A stretch of DNA of 13,595 nucleotides from Bacteroidota bacterium (GTDB taxonomy: Bacteria; Bacteroidota; Bacteroidia; Chitinophagales; Chitinophagaceae), in assembly GCA_947462495.1 (NCBI GenBank), contig CANHOY010000028.1, positions 1 through 13,595 on the forward strand, read 5' to 3'. Of this stretch, positions 1 to 7,431 are shown in pieces (positions within the stretch are counted from its first letter, which is position 1; every line of letters begins with the position of its first letter). Under the pieces are notes generated by a model. It was not told where the DNA came from and made no database searches. It saw only the letters and a program-made list of their open reading frames with translations. A program made the translations under genes and the position numbers.

Positions 1-2273
1 AAATCTAAAATAGTATCATTTAAAATATCTACTGTACTTGCCTCATTCCATTCTGGCGCTTGAAATTTAATTGATAATTGGTTGGCTAATGTTGCACAAG
101 CCTCAGTTAATTGTACGATTTGTTTATGTAGCTTTTCATTTATCTCAGTGACATAAAGCTGTGCAGCAGCGCCAACTACCGCTTCAATTCTTCTTACCCC
201 AGCTGCAACAGAAGCTTCTGCTTTTAATATAAAATGTTCAATTTCTCCAGTATGACCAACATGGGTACCCCCGCATAATTCAATTGAATAAGCAGGATCC
301 ATTACTACCACACGTACTTTATCTCCATATTTTTCTCCAAACAAAGCCATCGCACCAAGCTGGATGGCTTCCTCCTTATTCATTTCTTTAATGACTACAG
401 GAATGTTTTCTTTTATTTTAGCATTCACCATTTTTTCTACCGCTGTAATTTCTTCAGGCGTCATTTTTGCAAAATGAGAAAAATCGAATCGCAATTGTTC
501 TGCATTGACTAAGCTACCTTTCTGTGCTACGTGTTTGCCTAAAATATTTCTTAAAGCCGCGTGTAATAAATGGGTAGCAGAATGGTGTAGTGTAATATTT
601 TTTCTATTGGTAACATTTACTTGCACACTTAGTTTTGAACCAATGCTAGTAGGCAAAGTGTCGGTAAAATGGATAAATAAATTATTTTCTTTTTTAGTAT
701 CTGTGACTTCTATACTAGAACCGTCTTCAAATTGGAAGGTCCCTGTATCACCCACTTGTCCTCCGCTTTCTGCATAAAATGGAGTCTCGCTAATGACCCA
801 TTGATAAGCTTCTTTCCCTTTTGCTTTTACTTTACGATACTTGATTACAGTCGCATCCGTTGAAAAAGCAGTATAACCTATAAATTTTGTTTCGCTATCA
901 GGACTTACTTGCACCCAATCTCCAGTATCAATTGCAGTAGCTGCACGACTTCTATTTTTTTGTTGCAACATTTCTTTTTCAAAACCTGTTTCATCTACTT
1001 GTAATTCATTTTCACCTGCAATCAATCTAGTTAAATCTACTGGAAATCCAAAAGTGTCAAATAATTCAAAGACCAATTTGCCTTCGATGGTAGATTTTTT
1101 AGCATGCGTTGAAATAATATCGTCCATGCGCTTCAACCCTTTTTCTAATGTGCGTAAAAATCCCTCTTCTTCTTCTTTAACTACTTTACTTACAAAATCT
1201 AATTGTCCTTTTAATTCAGGAAATACATTTTCAAATTGTTCAGCCAATAAGGGCATTAATTGATACAATAAAGGATGCTTATAATCTAGATAAGAATAAT
1301 AATATCTTACGGCTCTTCTTAATATTCTTCGAATAACATAGCCTGCACCGGTATTAGCAGGCAATTGACCATCTGCAATGGTAAAAGCAATGGCTCTAAT
1401 ATGATCTGCAATAACTCTAAAAGCTACAGCTTGTTTGCTATCGCTGTAATCATAGGTTTTATGGGTAATTTTTTCAACCGCCTCAATGGTGCCTGTAAAA
1501 ACATCCGTATCGTAATTGCTTTTTTTATTTTGAATCACGCGTACCAATCTTTCAAATCCCATTCCAGTATCCACGTGTTTATTGGGTAGCGCTTCTAGGC
1601 TACCATCTTTTTTTCTATTGTATTGAATAAATACATTGTTCCAAATTTCAATTACTTGAGGATGGTCTTTGTTTACTAAGTCGCGTCCTGGTATTTGAGC
1701 AATTTCTTCATCGGACCTCATGTCAACATGAATTTCACTACATGGACCACATGGGCCTGTATCGCCCATTTCCCAAAAATTATCTTTTTTATTACCATAA
1801 ATTATTTTGTCTTCAGTTACCCATTTTCTCCAATGCATTAAAGCTACACTAGAAGCGGGCAAGTTTTCGGAAGCGTCTCCTTCAAAAACAGTAACATATA
1901 ATTTTGCAGGGTCTATGCCATACACTTTGGTTAATAATTCCCAACTCCATTCTATAGCTTCCCCTTTAAAGTAATCACCAAAACTCCAATTGCCCAACAT
2001 TTCAAACATGGTATGGTGATAGGTATCTACACCCACTTCTTCTAAATCGTTGTGCTTACCACTTACACGTAAGCATTTTTGTGTATCCGCAATACGCGTA
2101 TGTGTAGGAACTTGATTGCCTAAAAAGTAATCTTTGAATTGGTTCATGCCCGCATTGGTAAAAAGCAAGGTAGGGTCGTTTTTAACCACGATGGGTGCAG
2201 AGGGCACAATGGCATGCCCTTTAGATGCAAAAAAATCTAAAAATTGTTGTCTTATTTCGGAGCTCTTCCTCAT
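1..2273 (-). CDS. alaS: Alanyl-tRNA synthetase, 3' end cut by window edge
   Basis: Charges tRNA-Ala with alanine in the cytoplasm and clears mischarged Ser/Gly-tRNA-Ala through an editing domain. The reading frame starts at the ATG at 2273 and runs open off the left edge. It gives 757 residues, roughly 110-120 short of a typical bacterial AlaRS, so only the end of the C-terminal (DHHA1) domain is missing. The N-terminus reads MRKSSEIRQQFLDFF, a normal class II AlaRS start, and the aminoacylation core follows (GNWSFGDYFK near residues 94-103, GDTGPCGPCSE near 170-180). The editing domain carries both zinc motifs intact: HxxxH at H564/H568 and CGGTH at C667-H671, almost exactly the E. coli positions. 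It is divergent from the M23 peptidase gene, with 123 bp between starts. No Shine-Dalgarno is visible before the ATG, as for most genes here. The identification is secure. Confidence 0.98.
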   Translation of the reverse strand, partial: MRKSSEIRQQFLDFFASKGHAIVPSAPIVVKNDPTLLFTNAGMNQFKDYFLGNQVPTHTRIADTQKCLRVSGKHNDLEEVGVDTYHHTMFEMLGNWSFGDYFKGEAIEWSWELLTKVYGIDPAKLYVTVFEGDASENLPASSVALMHWRKWVTEDKIIYGNKKDNFWEMGDTGPCGPCSEIHVDMRSDEEIAQIPGRDLVNKDHPQVIEIWNNVFIQYNRKKDGSLEALPNKHVDTGMGFERLVRVIQNKKSNYDTDVFTGTIEAVEKITHKTYDYSDSKQAVAFRVIADHIRAIAFTIADGQLPANTGAGYVIRRILRRAVRYYYSYLDYKHPLLYQLMPLLAEQFENVFPELKGQLDFVSKVVKEEEEGFLRTLEKGLKRMDDIISTHAKKSTIEGKLVFELFDTFGFPVDLTRLIAGENELQVDETGFEKEMLQQKNRSRAATAIDTGDWVQVSPDSETKFIGYTAFSTDATVIKYRKVKAKGKEAYQWVISETPFYAESGGQVGDTGTFQFEDGSSIEVTDTKKENNLFIHFTDTLPTSIGSKLSVQVNVTNRKNITLHHSATHLLHAALRNILGKHVAQKGSLVNAEQLRFDFSHFAKMTPEEITAVEKMVNAKIKENIPVVIKEMNKEEAIQLGAMALFGEKYGDKVRVVVMDPAYSIELCGGTHVGHTGEIEHFILKAEASVAAGVRRIEAVVGAAAQLYVTEINEKLHKQIVQLTEACATLANQLSIKFQAPEWNEASTVDILNDTILD

Positions 2274-2308
2274 GTAGCTTAATTTTAGGCTGTGTTGGTC
2301 TTAAAAGC

Positions 2309-2316
2309 TATATTTG
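2309..2316 (+). promoter_or_regulatory. Candidate -7 box for the M23 peptidase gene (TATATTTG)
   Basis: TATATTTG matches the Bacteroidota -7 consensus TAnnTTTG and lies 80 nt upstream of the M23 ATG at 2397. It faces the alaS candidate box 20 bp away, so the two divergent promoters would cross and their transcripts overlap at the 5' ends. The -33 region is only weakly T-rich (TTTT at 2283-2286). The box sits inside the loop of a 6-bp inverted repeat, AAAAGC (2303-2308) / GCTTTT (2321-2326). Confidence 0.35.
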
Positions 2317-2320
2317 TTAT

Positions 2321-2363
2321 GCTTTTTTAATGTCCTCAAAGGTAAGGAATTGGGGCTTTTTTA
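2321..2363 (+). repeat. Two copies of GCTTTTTTA, 34 bp apart, between alaS and the M23 gene
   Basis: The 9-mer GCTTTTTTA occurs at 2321-2329 and again at 2355-2363, and its core is present inverted (AAAAGC) at 2303-2308. The copies flank the candidate alaS -7 box. They could be operator half-sites, or chance in AT-rich DNA; the T-runs make chance quite possible. Confidence 0.3.
2337..2344 (-). promoter_or_regulatory. alaS: Candidate -7 box for alaS (TACCTTTG)
   Basis: On the minus strand this reads TACCTTTG, an exact match to the Bacteroidota -7 consensus TAnnTTTG. It lies 63 nt upstream of the alaS ATG, which would give a leader of about 60 nt. No good -33 TTTG element sits about 19 nt upstream, so the call rests on the -7 box and its position in a divergent intergenic region. 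Confidence 0.45.
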
Positions 2364-2396
2364 TGGCCTTTCTTGGACAAATAATAGAACTTTTAG

Positions 2397-3368
2397 ATGA
2401 AGAAAATAAAATACTACTTTAATACACATACCCTCAGATTTGACAAGGTCGAGGTACCCTTGAGGGTAAGGCTATTGCAGCTTTTTGGCTTTATTGCGGC
2501 TTCTATTATTACCGGGGTGATTATTGTAGTAGTGCTGTTTCAATATATAGATTCTCCAAAGGAAAAACTATTGCGTCAACAAAATGAAATCTACAAAGAA
2601 AATTATAGTGTTTTAAGCGCGCAATTAAAGCAGTTAGAATTACAAATGTCTGAATTAGAAAACAGGGACAATGAAGTATATCGATCCATTTTTGAGTCCA
2701 GTCCTATTCCTGATAGTGCAAGAGTAAAAGAAATGGAGGCTAAAAAAGAAGTTAGGTTGGTTCAAAATTTATCCAATTCTGAATTGCTTTCTAATATGAT
2801 TGGGCAACTCAATAATTTGTCTTTAAGAATGGCCTATCAAACTACTTCTTTTGTTGAAATTAATTCTATGGTAAAAAATAAAGAAAAATTATTAAAAGCC
2901 ATTCCTTCTATTCAACCCGTTAGTAATAAAAACTTGAATCGTATTGCAGGAAGTTTTGGTTATCGAATTGATCCTTTGTATAAAGATATTCGTTTTCATC
3001 AGGGATTGGATTTTACAGCACCGGTGGGTACCCCCATTTATGCAACTGCAGATGGTGTGGTGCAGATAGCTGGATTTAATACGGATGGCTATGGAAATAA
3101 AGTAGTCATTAATCATGGCTATGGTTACCAAACCTTATATGGTCATATGGTGCGGGTAAAAGCCAAAGTGGGTCAAGCGATAAAAAGGGGAGAAGTCATT
3201 GGATATATAGGAAATACGGGAAAAAGTACTGGACCTCATTGTCATTATGAAGTTATTAAAAGGAGTATAAAAGTAGATCCTGTCTATTATTTTTACAATG
3301 ATTTAACGCCAGCTCAGTTTGATCGTTTATTGAAAGCCGCTGCCGCAAATAAGCAAAGTCTCGATTAA
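2397..3368 (+). CDS. Membrane-anchored M23 family (LytM/gametolysin-like) metallopeptidase
   Basis: Zinc endopeptidase domain of the type that cuts peptidoglycan cross-bridges or stem peptides, here held at the inner membrane facing the periplasm. The protein has 323 residues: a short basic cytoplasmic head (1-25), one transmembrane helix (about 28-50), a coiled-coil stalk rich in Gln/Glu/Leu (about 54-90), a helical linker, then the M23 domain from about 180 to 295. All metal and catalytic residues are present: H201-x3-D205 (HQGLD), H250 in LYGHM, and HxH at H281/H283. It is therefore expected to be active, unlike degenerate EnvC/NlpD-type activators. The architecture matches M23 proteins commonly seen in Bacteroidota. 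The ATG has no Shine-Dalgarno. The next gene starts 17 bp downstream on the same strand and is probably co-transcribed. The physiological substrate cannot be read from the sequence. Confidence 0.93.
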   Translation: MKKIKYYFNTHTLRFDKVEVPLRVRLLQLFGFIAASIITGVIIVVVLFQYIDSPKEKLLRQQNEIYKENYSVLSAQLKQLELQMSELENRDNEVYRSIFESSPIPDSARVKEMEAKKEVRLVQNLSNSELLSNMIGQLNNLSLRMAYQTTSFVEINSMVKNKEKLLKAIPSIQPVSNKNLNRIAGSFGYRIDPLYKDIRFHQGLDFTAPVGTPIYATADGVVQIAGFNTDGYGNKVVINHGYGYQTLYGHMVRVKAKVGQAIKRGEVIGYIGNTGKSTGPHCHYEVIKRSIKVDPVYYFYNDLTPAQFDRLLKAAAANKQSLD

Positions 3369-3381
3369 TATTATTATTAAT
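3364..3381. repeat. AT-only perfect inverted repeat at the M23 / small membrane protein junction
   Basis: ATTAATA - TTAT - TATTAAT forms a perfect 7-bp inverted repeat with a 4-nt loop. It spans the M23 stop codon (3366-3368) and ends 4 nt before the next gene's ATG at 3386. With no G-C pairs the stem would be weak. It could modestly affect translation of the downstream gene or simply reflect AT-rich composition. Confidence 0.35.
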
Positions 3382-3385
3382 TAGT

Positions 3386-3619
3386 ATGGAACCAAAACTA
3401 CTACAATTTTTAAATCGCATTATGCGTACCATTGGATTGGTCGTATTATGTATGACCCTCAACAGTACTTTTGGTATTATGTGGGGCTATGCCTATATAG
3501 AAGGTGCTTGGAAATTAGGCAATACAATATTTTATGCCTTTTTACTATTAAGTTGCACAGGTTTATTCTATTCTTTGTATCGTCTTTGGCGTCATCCAAT
3601 AGGTATCAAAGTAGACTAG
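3386..3619 (+). CDS. Small two-helix membrane protein of unknown function
   Basis: A 77-residue protein I do not recognise. Hydrophobicity suggests two transmembrane helices, about residues 15-36 and 45-66, with a polar N-terminus and a basic C-terminal end (RLWRHPIGIKVD). No catalytic or metal motif is visible. It begins 17 bp after the stop of the M23 peptidase on the same strand, so it is probably its operon partner; a link to the envelope is an inference from that position only. It ends 5 bp from the stop of the convergent DUF4440 gene. A second open frame over the same DNA (3448-3678) lacks such a neat fit: it starts inside this gene and overruns the convergent gene. This frame is preferred for its membrane-protein composition and junction spacing. 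Confidence 0.7.
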   Translation: MEPKLLQFLNRIMRTIGLVVLCMTLNSTFGIMWGYAYIEGAWKLGNTIFYAFLLLSCTGLFYSLYRLWRHPIGIKVD

Positions 3620-3624
3620 AACAC

Positions 3625-4047
3625 TTAGCTACTATGATCTGCAATGGCTTTCCATACCCCATTTATTTTTCTAAATAGTAGCGTAAAATAACCGCTAGCA
3701 TCTCCCACGGTTCTCGTTAAGTGAAATTTTCCAATGACAAAATAATGGTCTGTATTCAAAGGCTTTACACTCAATAGCTGAAACTTTAACTTTCCCATGT
3801 GACTGGTATCGGGATAGTTTTTTTTATAATTATTTAAAGTGGTCGTGTATCCATAAGTAGGACCATTTTTTCCTATGTACACTAAGCTGTCATTCTCCCA
3901 ATAGCCTATCATAAAAGTAGTTAAGTCGCCTTTGTTCCAGGCTTTTTCTTGATTGGCTAAAATTTGTCTAATAGCCTGCTCGTCTTTGTTTTGAGCAAAA
4001 CATAGTATACTCATTAATACTGCAAGAATGGTGAAATATTTTTTCAT
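3625..4047 (-). CDS. Secreted NTF2-like protein, DUF4440/SnoaL-like
   Basis: A 140-residue protein with a clear Sec signal peptide: MKKYFTILAVLMSILCFAQ, cut probable after Q19, the 'FAQ' ending common in Bacteroidota. C16 is preceded by S-I-L, which is not a proper lipobox, so a lipoprotein is less likely. The mature part has the cone-shaped NTF2-like fold signature of DUF4440: an N-terminal helix (residues 21-38, ending in AWNKGD), a segment around 44-60 with YWENDSLVYIG, then strands, and the closing FTLLFRKINGVWKAIADHSS at 121-140, where the final D-H-S-S is typical of this family. Family members bind small molecules or act as hydrolases/isomerases, but most DUF4440 proteins have no known role and none can be assigned here. 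It stands alone on the minus strand, between convergent and divergent neighbours. An A-rich stretch, not a Shine-Dalgarno, precedes the ATG. Confidence 0.88.
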   Translation of the reverse strand: MKKYFTILAVLMSILCFAQNKDEQAIRQILANQEKAWNKGDLTTFMIGYWENDSLVYIGKNGPTYGYTTTLNNYKKNYPDTSHMGKLKFQLLSVKPLNTDHYFVIGKFHLTRTVGDASGYFTLLFRKINGVWKAIADHSS

Positions 4048-4060
4048 GTTTTTATTTTTA

Positions 4061-4091
4061 AAAAATTATTGAATGACTTCTTTAGAACAAA
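4061..4091 (-). promoter_or_regulatory. Candidate promoter of the DUF4440 gene
   Basis: Read on the minus strand, TTTG (4088-4091) is followed after exactly 19 nt by TAATTTTT (4061-4068). This fits the Bacteroidota arrangement of a -33 TTTG and a -7 TAnnTTTG, apart from the last base of the -7 box. Transcription would start just downstream and give a leader of about 10 nt before the ATG at 4047. It is the only site in the window with both elements at the expected spacing. Confidence 0.45.
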
Positions 4092-4140
4092 CCAATTGTT
4101 AATTCTACATTGAATTTAAGATAAATAAATAAAAACATGC

Positions 4141-4148
4141 TAATTTAG
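4141..4148 (+). promoter_or_regulatory. Weak -7-like box abutting the HhH-GPD gene start
   Basis: TAATTTAG differs from TAnnTTTG at one position and ends 4 nt before the ATG at 4153. No clear -33 element is present. If used, the transcript would be leaderless or nearly so. The same 4-nt geometry is seen before the MBL-fold gene. Confidence 0.25.
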
Positions 4149-4152
4149 ATGT

Positions 4153-4755
4153 ATGACTTATCAAAAATATTTGAACAAAGATCTAAAGCTATCACCCCTT
4201 TTAAAAGGGAAGCCCTATGCCTTAAAAAAAAGGAAAAACACTCCTGTAAGGCTTATAGCCAGTATCTTAAGTCAGCAATTAAATACGAAAGTGGCTAAAA
4301 TAATATTTCTTCGCTTTCTAGATTTATACCAAGGAGTTGAGCCCAATATGCAGCAGGTGGTGGAAACTCCACCCGAAACCCTTCGTAGTATTGGATTAAG
4401 TAATTCCAAAGTAAATTATGTGCACAATGTGGCTCGTTTTTTTATAGAACATAAAATTTCAGATAAACAATTGTATTCGATGGAACCAGAAGCGGTCATT
4501 GAATTATTGACACAAATAAAAGGGGTGGGCACATGGACCGTTGAGATGTTATTAATGTTTAGTTTAGGACATGAAAATGTTTTTGCAGTAGATGACTTGG
4601 GTATTCAGCAAGCCATGATTAAGTTGTATAAAATAAAATACGAGACTAAAAAAGAATTAAAAACAAAGATGCTAAAAAAAGCAGTCAATTGGGCCCCATA
4701 TAAAACCTATGCTTGCTTACATTTATGGCAATGGAAAGACAATGGAGCCGTGTAA
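4153..4755 (+). CDS. HhH-GPD DNA glycosylase, DNA-3-methyladenine glycosylase II type (AlkA-like)
   Basis: Base-excision repair enzyme expected to flip out and remove alkylated purines such as 3-methyladenine from DNA. The 200-residue protein is essentially one HhH-GPD domain. The DNA-binding helix-hairpin-helix runs about 118-136 (LLTQIKGVGTWTVEMLL, with the K-G-V-G hairpin at 123-126). The catalytic aspartate lies in FAVDDLGIQ at 144-152; by comparison with the DD of AlkA the second Asp, D148, is the active one. There is no N-terminal AlkA TATA-like domain and no 4Fe-4S cysteine loop as in MutY or endonuclease III, so it belongs with short MAG/AlkA-type glycosylases. It is divergent from the DUF4440 gene and convergent with ppc, so it is probably a single-gene transcript. 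Exact substrate range cannot be determined; no Ada-type regulator is nearby. Confidence 0.9.
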   Translation: MTYQKYLNKDLKLSPLLKGKPYALKKRKNTPVRLIASILSQQLNTKVAKIIFLRFLDLYQGVEPNMQQVVETPPETLRSIGLSNSKVNYVHNVARFFIEHKISDKQLYSMEPEAVIELLTQIKGVGTWTVEMLLMFSLGHENVFAVDDLGIQQAMIKLYKIKYETKKELKTKMLKKAVNWAPYKTYACLHLWQWKDNGAV

Positions 4756-4773
4756 GTAACTAAACTGAGTTAC
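4756..4773. terminator. Small hairpin between convergent HhH-GPD and ppc genes
   Basis: GTAACT (4756-4761) and AGTTAC (4768-4773) form a perfect 6-bp inverted repeat with a 6-nt loop, right at the tail-to-tail junction and overlapping the ppc stop codon. There is no T-run on either side, so it is not a canonical intrinsic terminator; it might act as a weak bidirectional one or be chance. Confidence 0.25.
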
Positions 4774-7351
4774 GTGCGGCATTAATTACCCCAAACATAG
4801 TCCTAGTCAATAATTTTTCATACGAAGCCAATAAACTATTTTCCAAAGGAGGGGTTTGCACTTTACTCAAAGTGTATTGCTGAATGGTCAGCAAGGGAAG
4901 TACAATTCGGTCCCTTAATAAAATAGAATGTTTCCCAACTATATCTGCTTCCATTAAACTTTTTGCATTATTTAATTCTAAGTAAAGTTGAGTAGTTAAT
5001 TTAAATTCTTCCTTTATGGTTTGCCAAATAGGATTGAATTCGTTATCAGATTCGATGTATTTGGTGATGGCAAAATTAGACTTAACCATACTCATCATAC
5101 TATTGTCCACTAAAGTTCTAAAAAAGGAAATAGTATTAAATAAAGATTGTACCTCATTCCATAAACCTTTTTCTTTAAGTACTTGTAAGGCAGTCCCCAC
5201 ACCATAAAAGCCTGGTACATTTTGTTTTAATTGACTCCAACTTCCTACAAAAGGGATAGCCCTTAAATCGCTAAAGCTTAAAGTGTTACCTGTACCTCTC
5301 TTAGCAGGACGGCTGGCAATATTACTTTTACTATAATAATTTAATGGACTAAATTTTTGTAAATAGGGAAGGAACAATGGATTTTCTTTAAGTTGCTGAT
5401 AAGATGCGTAACTAATATTTCCCAATTCCTCTAGTATAGAACGATCTGTTGCTGATAATTGTAATTTGGCATCAGCAAATAATTCATTGCTTACGCCCGC
5501 ACTTAATAATTGCTCTAAATTATATTGCGCCGATTGTATGGTACCAAAATTAGAAGTAATGGTTTGCCCTTGCACTGTTAATTGAATTTCATCATTTTCA
5601 ATCTGATTGCCCATGGATGCATAAAATTGATGAGTTTTACCGCCACCTCTTGAAGGGGGGCCACCACGTCCATCAAAAAATTTAACTATAATATTATTTT
5701 TTCTTGAAATAGAAGTTAATTTTTCTTTGGCTTTATAAATACTCCAGTTGGCTTGTAAGTATCCACCGTCTTTAGTGCCATCACTAAAGCCTAACATGAT
5801 TGGTTGTTGTTGATTTCTTTGCGCTACATGCGCTGCATATAATGGATACTGATATAAGACAGTCATAATGGCTTCTGCAGCTGTTAAGTCGTCAATGGTT
5901 TCAAAAAGTGGAACAATATCTACCGACTTTATATTTTCATCCCATCCACACAATCTAAACAAGGCGTATAACTCCATTACATTTACTTCAGATTGACAAT
6001 TACTAATTACATAACGGTGACAGCCCGCTTCCCCATTCATGGCTTGTACCTGTTGAATAGCATAAATGCTTTCAAGTGTATCTTTTGTTATAATATCAGT
6101 AAAGTCGCTTGGGTTTAATTGCCCTGAGAGTGTACTTAATATTTCCAATTGATGAGCTGAATCTAAATTTTCATAATTGGCAGGAAGTAATGCTTTACCA
6201 GTTTTAGCTAATAAGGTATCATGAATGCGCATAAGCACTGTATGGTGTATTCTGCTATCTTGTCGAATATCTAAAGAAGCAAAATGGGTACCAAATAAAT
6301 GTACTTTATGTAATAGACTTTCTAATTTAGAAAGATATAGAGAATGATTTTCTTCAATAATTTTATGCTTAATGGCTTCTAGGCTAGCAATAAGTTCATC
6401 TGCATTTATGGGGTGGCTATCGTCAGGTCTAAAAACATTTTCATAAAGTTTTGCTTCTAAACTACTTAATAATACATCAATGCCAGAGAAAGTTAATTTT
6501 CTTTTCAATTTTCTAACATCTCTATAATAGCAAACGATAATACTGCTTCTTAAAGCTTTGGCCACATGGATAGTAGTAGCTGCATTCACGAATGGGTTGC
6601 CATCTCTGTCTCCACCAGGCCAAAAGCCTAATTCAATAAAAGGGTTATTCCCTTTATAATTTCTATCAAATACTTCATTAACTATTCCACTATATATATT
6701 ACCAATGGCATTATAAAAAACATTTTCTAAATACCATATTAAATTTAATGCTTCGTCAGCTGGAGTAGGTTGCTTTTTATTAAAAAATGGTGTAAGCCCT
6801 AATTGTTGAATGTATTGATTGATGGTGTCGAAATCATTTTTGCCTATTGCCTCGCCCATATCATGAATAATTCCTAATACATTGGCAGGATAAAATTGGG
6901 TAGGGTGCGCTGTTAAAACAATACGCACTTTAAATTTTTCTAGCTTATTTTTTAAAGCCTGATTCTTCCCCGTAAAGGTAGCATCTCTAATTAATGTTTT
7001 TAAACTACCAGGACCTTCCATATCATTTACCGATGTAAATGCTGCATCTTCAATAGCATCAAAAAGAACTACTTGCCTTTCTATGTATTGAACATATTTA
7101 AATAAGTGATCAATTTTTTCTTTTTCAGTTTCTACTTGTGTATGTCTGCTAAAAAAATAATCTATTATCTCATTAGGTGATTTTCCCTTTGCATATCCTT
7201 CTTCACATGTCTGTAATAATATGGGCAATAAAGCACCCACATTGGCTACGCCCGAATAGGGCAATGCTGCAAATAAGCTATTATAGATAATGTATTTATC
7301 AGATACATTTCTTCTAAATTGTTGTGAATAGCTATGGGTGGACAGTGTCAT
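4760..7351 (-). CDS. ppc: Phosphoenolpyruvate carboxylase
   Basis: Makes oxaloacetate from PEP and bicarbonate in the cytoplasm, refilling the TCA cycle. Starting at the ATG at 7351 the protein has 863 residues, normal for bacterial PEPC. Motifs in order: VLTAHPTQ with catalytic H149; GGDRDGNP at 246-253; DIRQDSR at 361-367; MLGFSDGTKDGG at 519-530; the glycine-rich loop FDGRGGPPSRGGG at 559-571; RPAKRG at 681-686; LRAIPFVGSWSQ at 696-707; and the C-terminus AARNSV. From remembered E. coli numbering, the aspartate/malate inhibitor site residues appear kept (R568, K757, an Arg near 813-815, N861), so feedback inhibition is plausible. Oddities: D560 stands where most PEPCs have His (FHGRGG), and the end is NSV rather than NTG. 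An upstream in-frame GTG (7519) would add 56 non-family residues and overlap the MBL-fold gene, so it was rejected. The gene follows the MBL-fold gene after 80 bp. Confidence 0.96.
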   Translation of the reverse strand: MTLSTHSYSQQFRRNVSDKYIIYNSLFAALPYSGVANVGALLPILLQTCEEGYAKGKSPNEIIDYFFSRHTQVETEKEKIDHLFKYVQYIERQVVLFDAIEDAAFTSVNDMEGPGSLKTLIRDATFTGKNQALKNKLEKFKVRIVLTAHPTQFYPANVLGIIHDMGEAIGKNDFDTINQYIQQLGLTPFFNKKQPTPADEALNLIWYLENVFYNAIGNIYSGIVNEVFDRNYKGNNPFIELGFWPGGDRDGNPFVNAATTIHVAKALRSSIIVCYYRDVRKLKRKLTFSGIDVLLSSLEAKLYENVFRPDDSHPINADELIASLEAIKHKIIEENHSLYLSKLESLLHKVHLFGTHFASLDIRQDSRIHHTVLMRIHDTLLAKTGKALLPANYENLDSAHQLEILSTLSGQLNPSDFTDIITKDTLESIYAIQQVQAMNGEAGCHRYVISNCQSEVNVMELYALFRLCGWDENIKSVDIVPLFETIDDLTAAEAIMTVLYQYPLYAAHVAQRNQQQPIMLGFSDGTKDGGYLQANWSIYKAKEKLTSISRKNNIIVKFFDGRGGPPSRGGGKTHQFYASMGNQIENDEIQLTVQGQTITSNFGTIQSAQYNLEQLLSAGVSNELFADAKLQLSATDRSILEELGNISYASYQQLKENPLFLPYLQKFSPLNYYSKSNIASRPAKRGTGNTLSFSDLRAIPFVGSWSQLKQNVPGFYGVGTALQVLKEKGLWNEVQSLFNTISFFRTLVDNSMMSMVKSNFAITKYIESDNEFNPIWQTIKEEFKLTTQLYLELNNAKSLMEADIVGKHSILLRDRIVLPLLTIQQYTLSKVQTPPLENSLLASYEKLLTRTMFGVINAARNSV

Positions 7352-7362
7352 AATTTGCAAGG

Positions 7363-7370
7363 CAAAGGTA
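7363..7370 (-). promoter_or_regulatory. ppc: Candidate -7 box for ppc (TACCTTTG)
   Basis: Minus-strand TACCTTTG is an exact TAnnTTTG match and ends 11 nt before the ppc ATG, inside the 80-bp gap after the MBL-fold gene. It would give a leader of only a few nucleotides. No -33 TTTG is present at the usual spacing. It suggests ppc may be transcribed separately from the upstream wall genes and supports the ATG at 7351. Confidence 0.4.
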
Positions 7371-7431
7371 CTACAAATTAAGTTTGTAATGATGAAAGCC
7401 TTGCCAGCATTGATTCCTAATGAATGTTCGT

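Noticed and set aside
505..1589. Several plus-strand open frames of 69-90 residues
   Set aside because: All lie antisense within alaS and have no recognisable protein features.
3448..3678. 76-residue frame overlapping the small membrane protein
   Set aside because: It starts inside the better-supported 77-residue gene in another frame and runs into the convergent DUF4440 gene.
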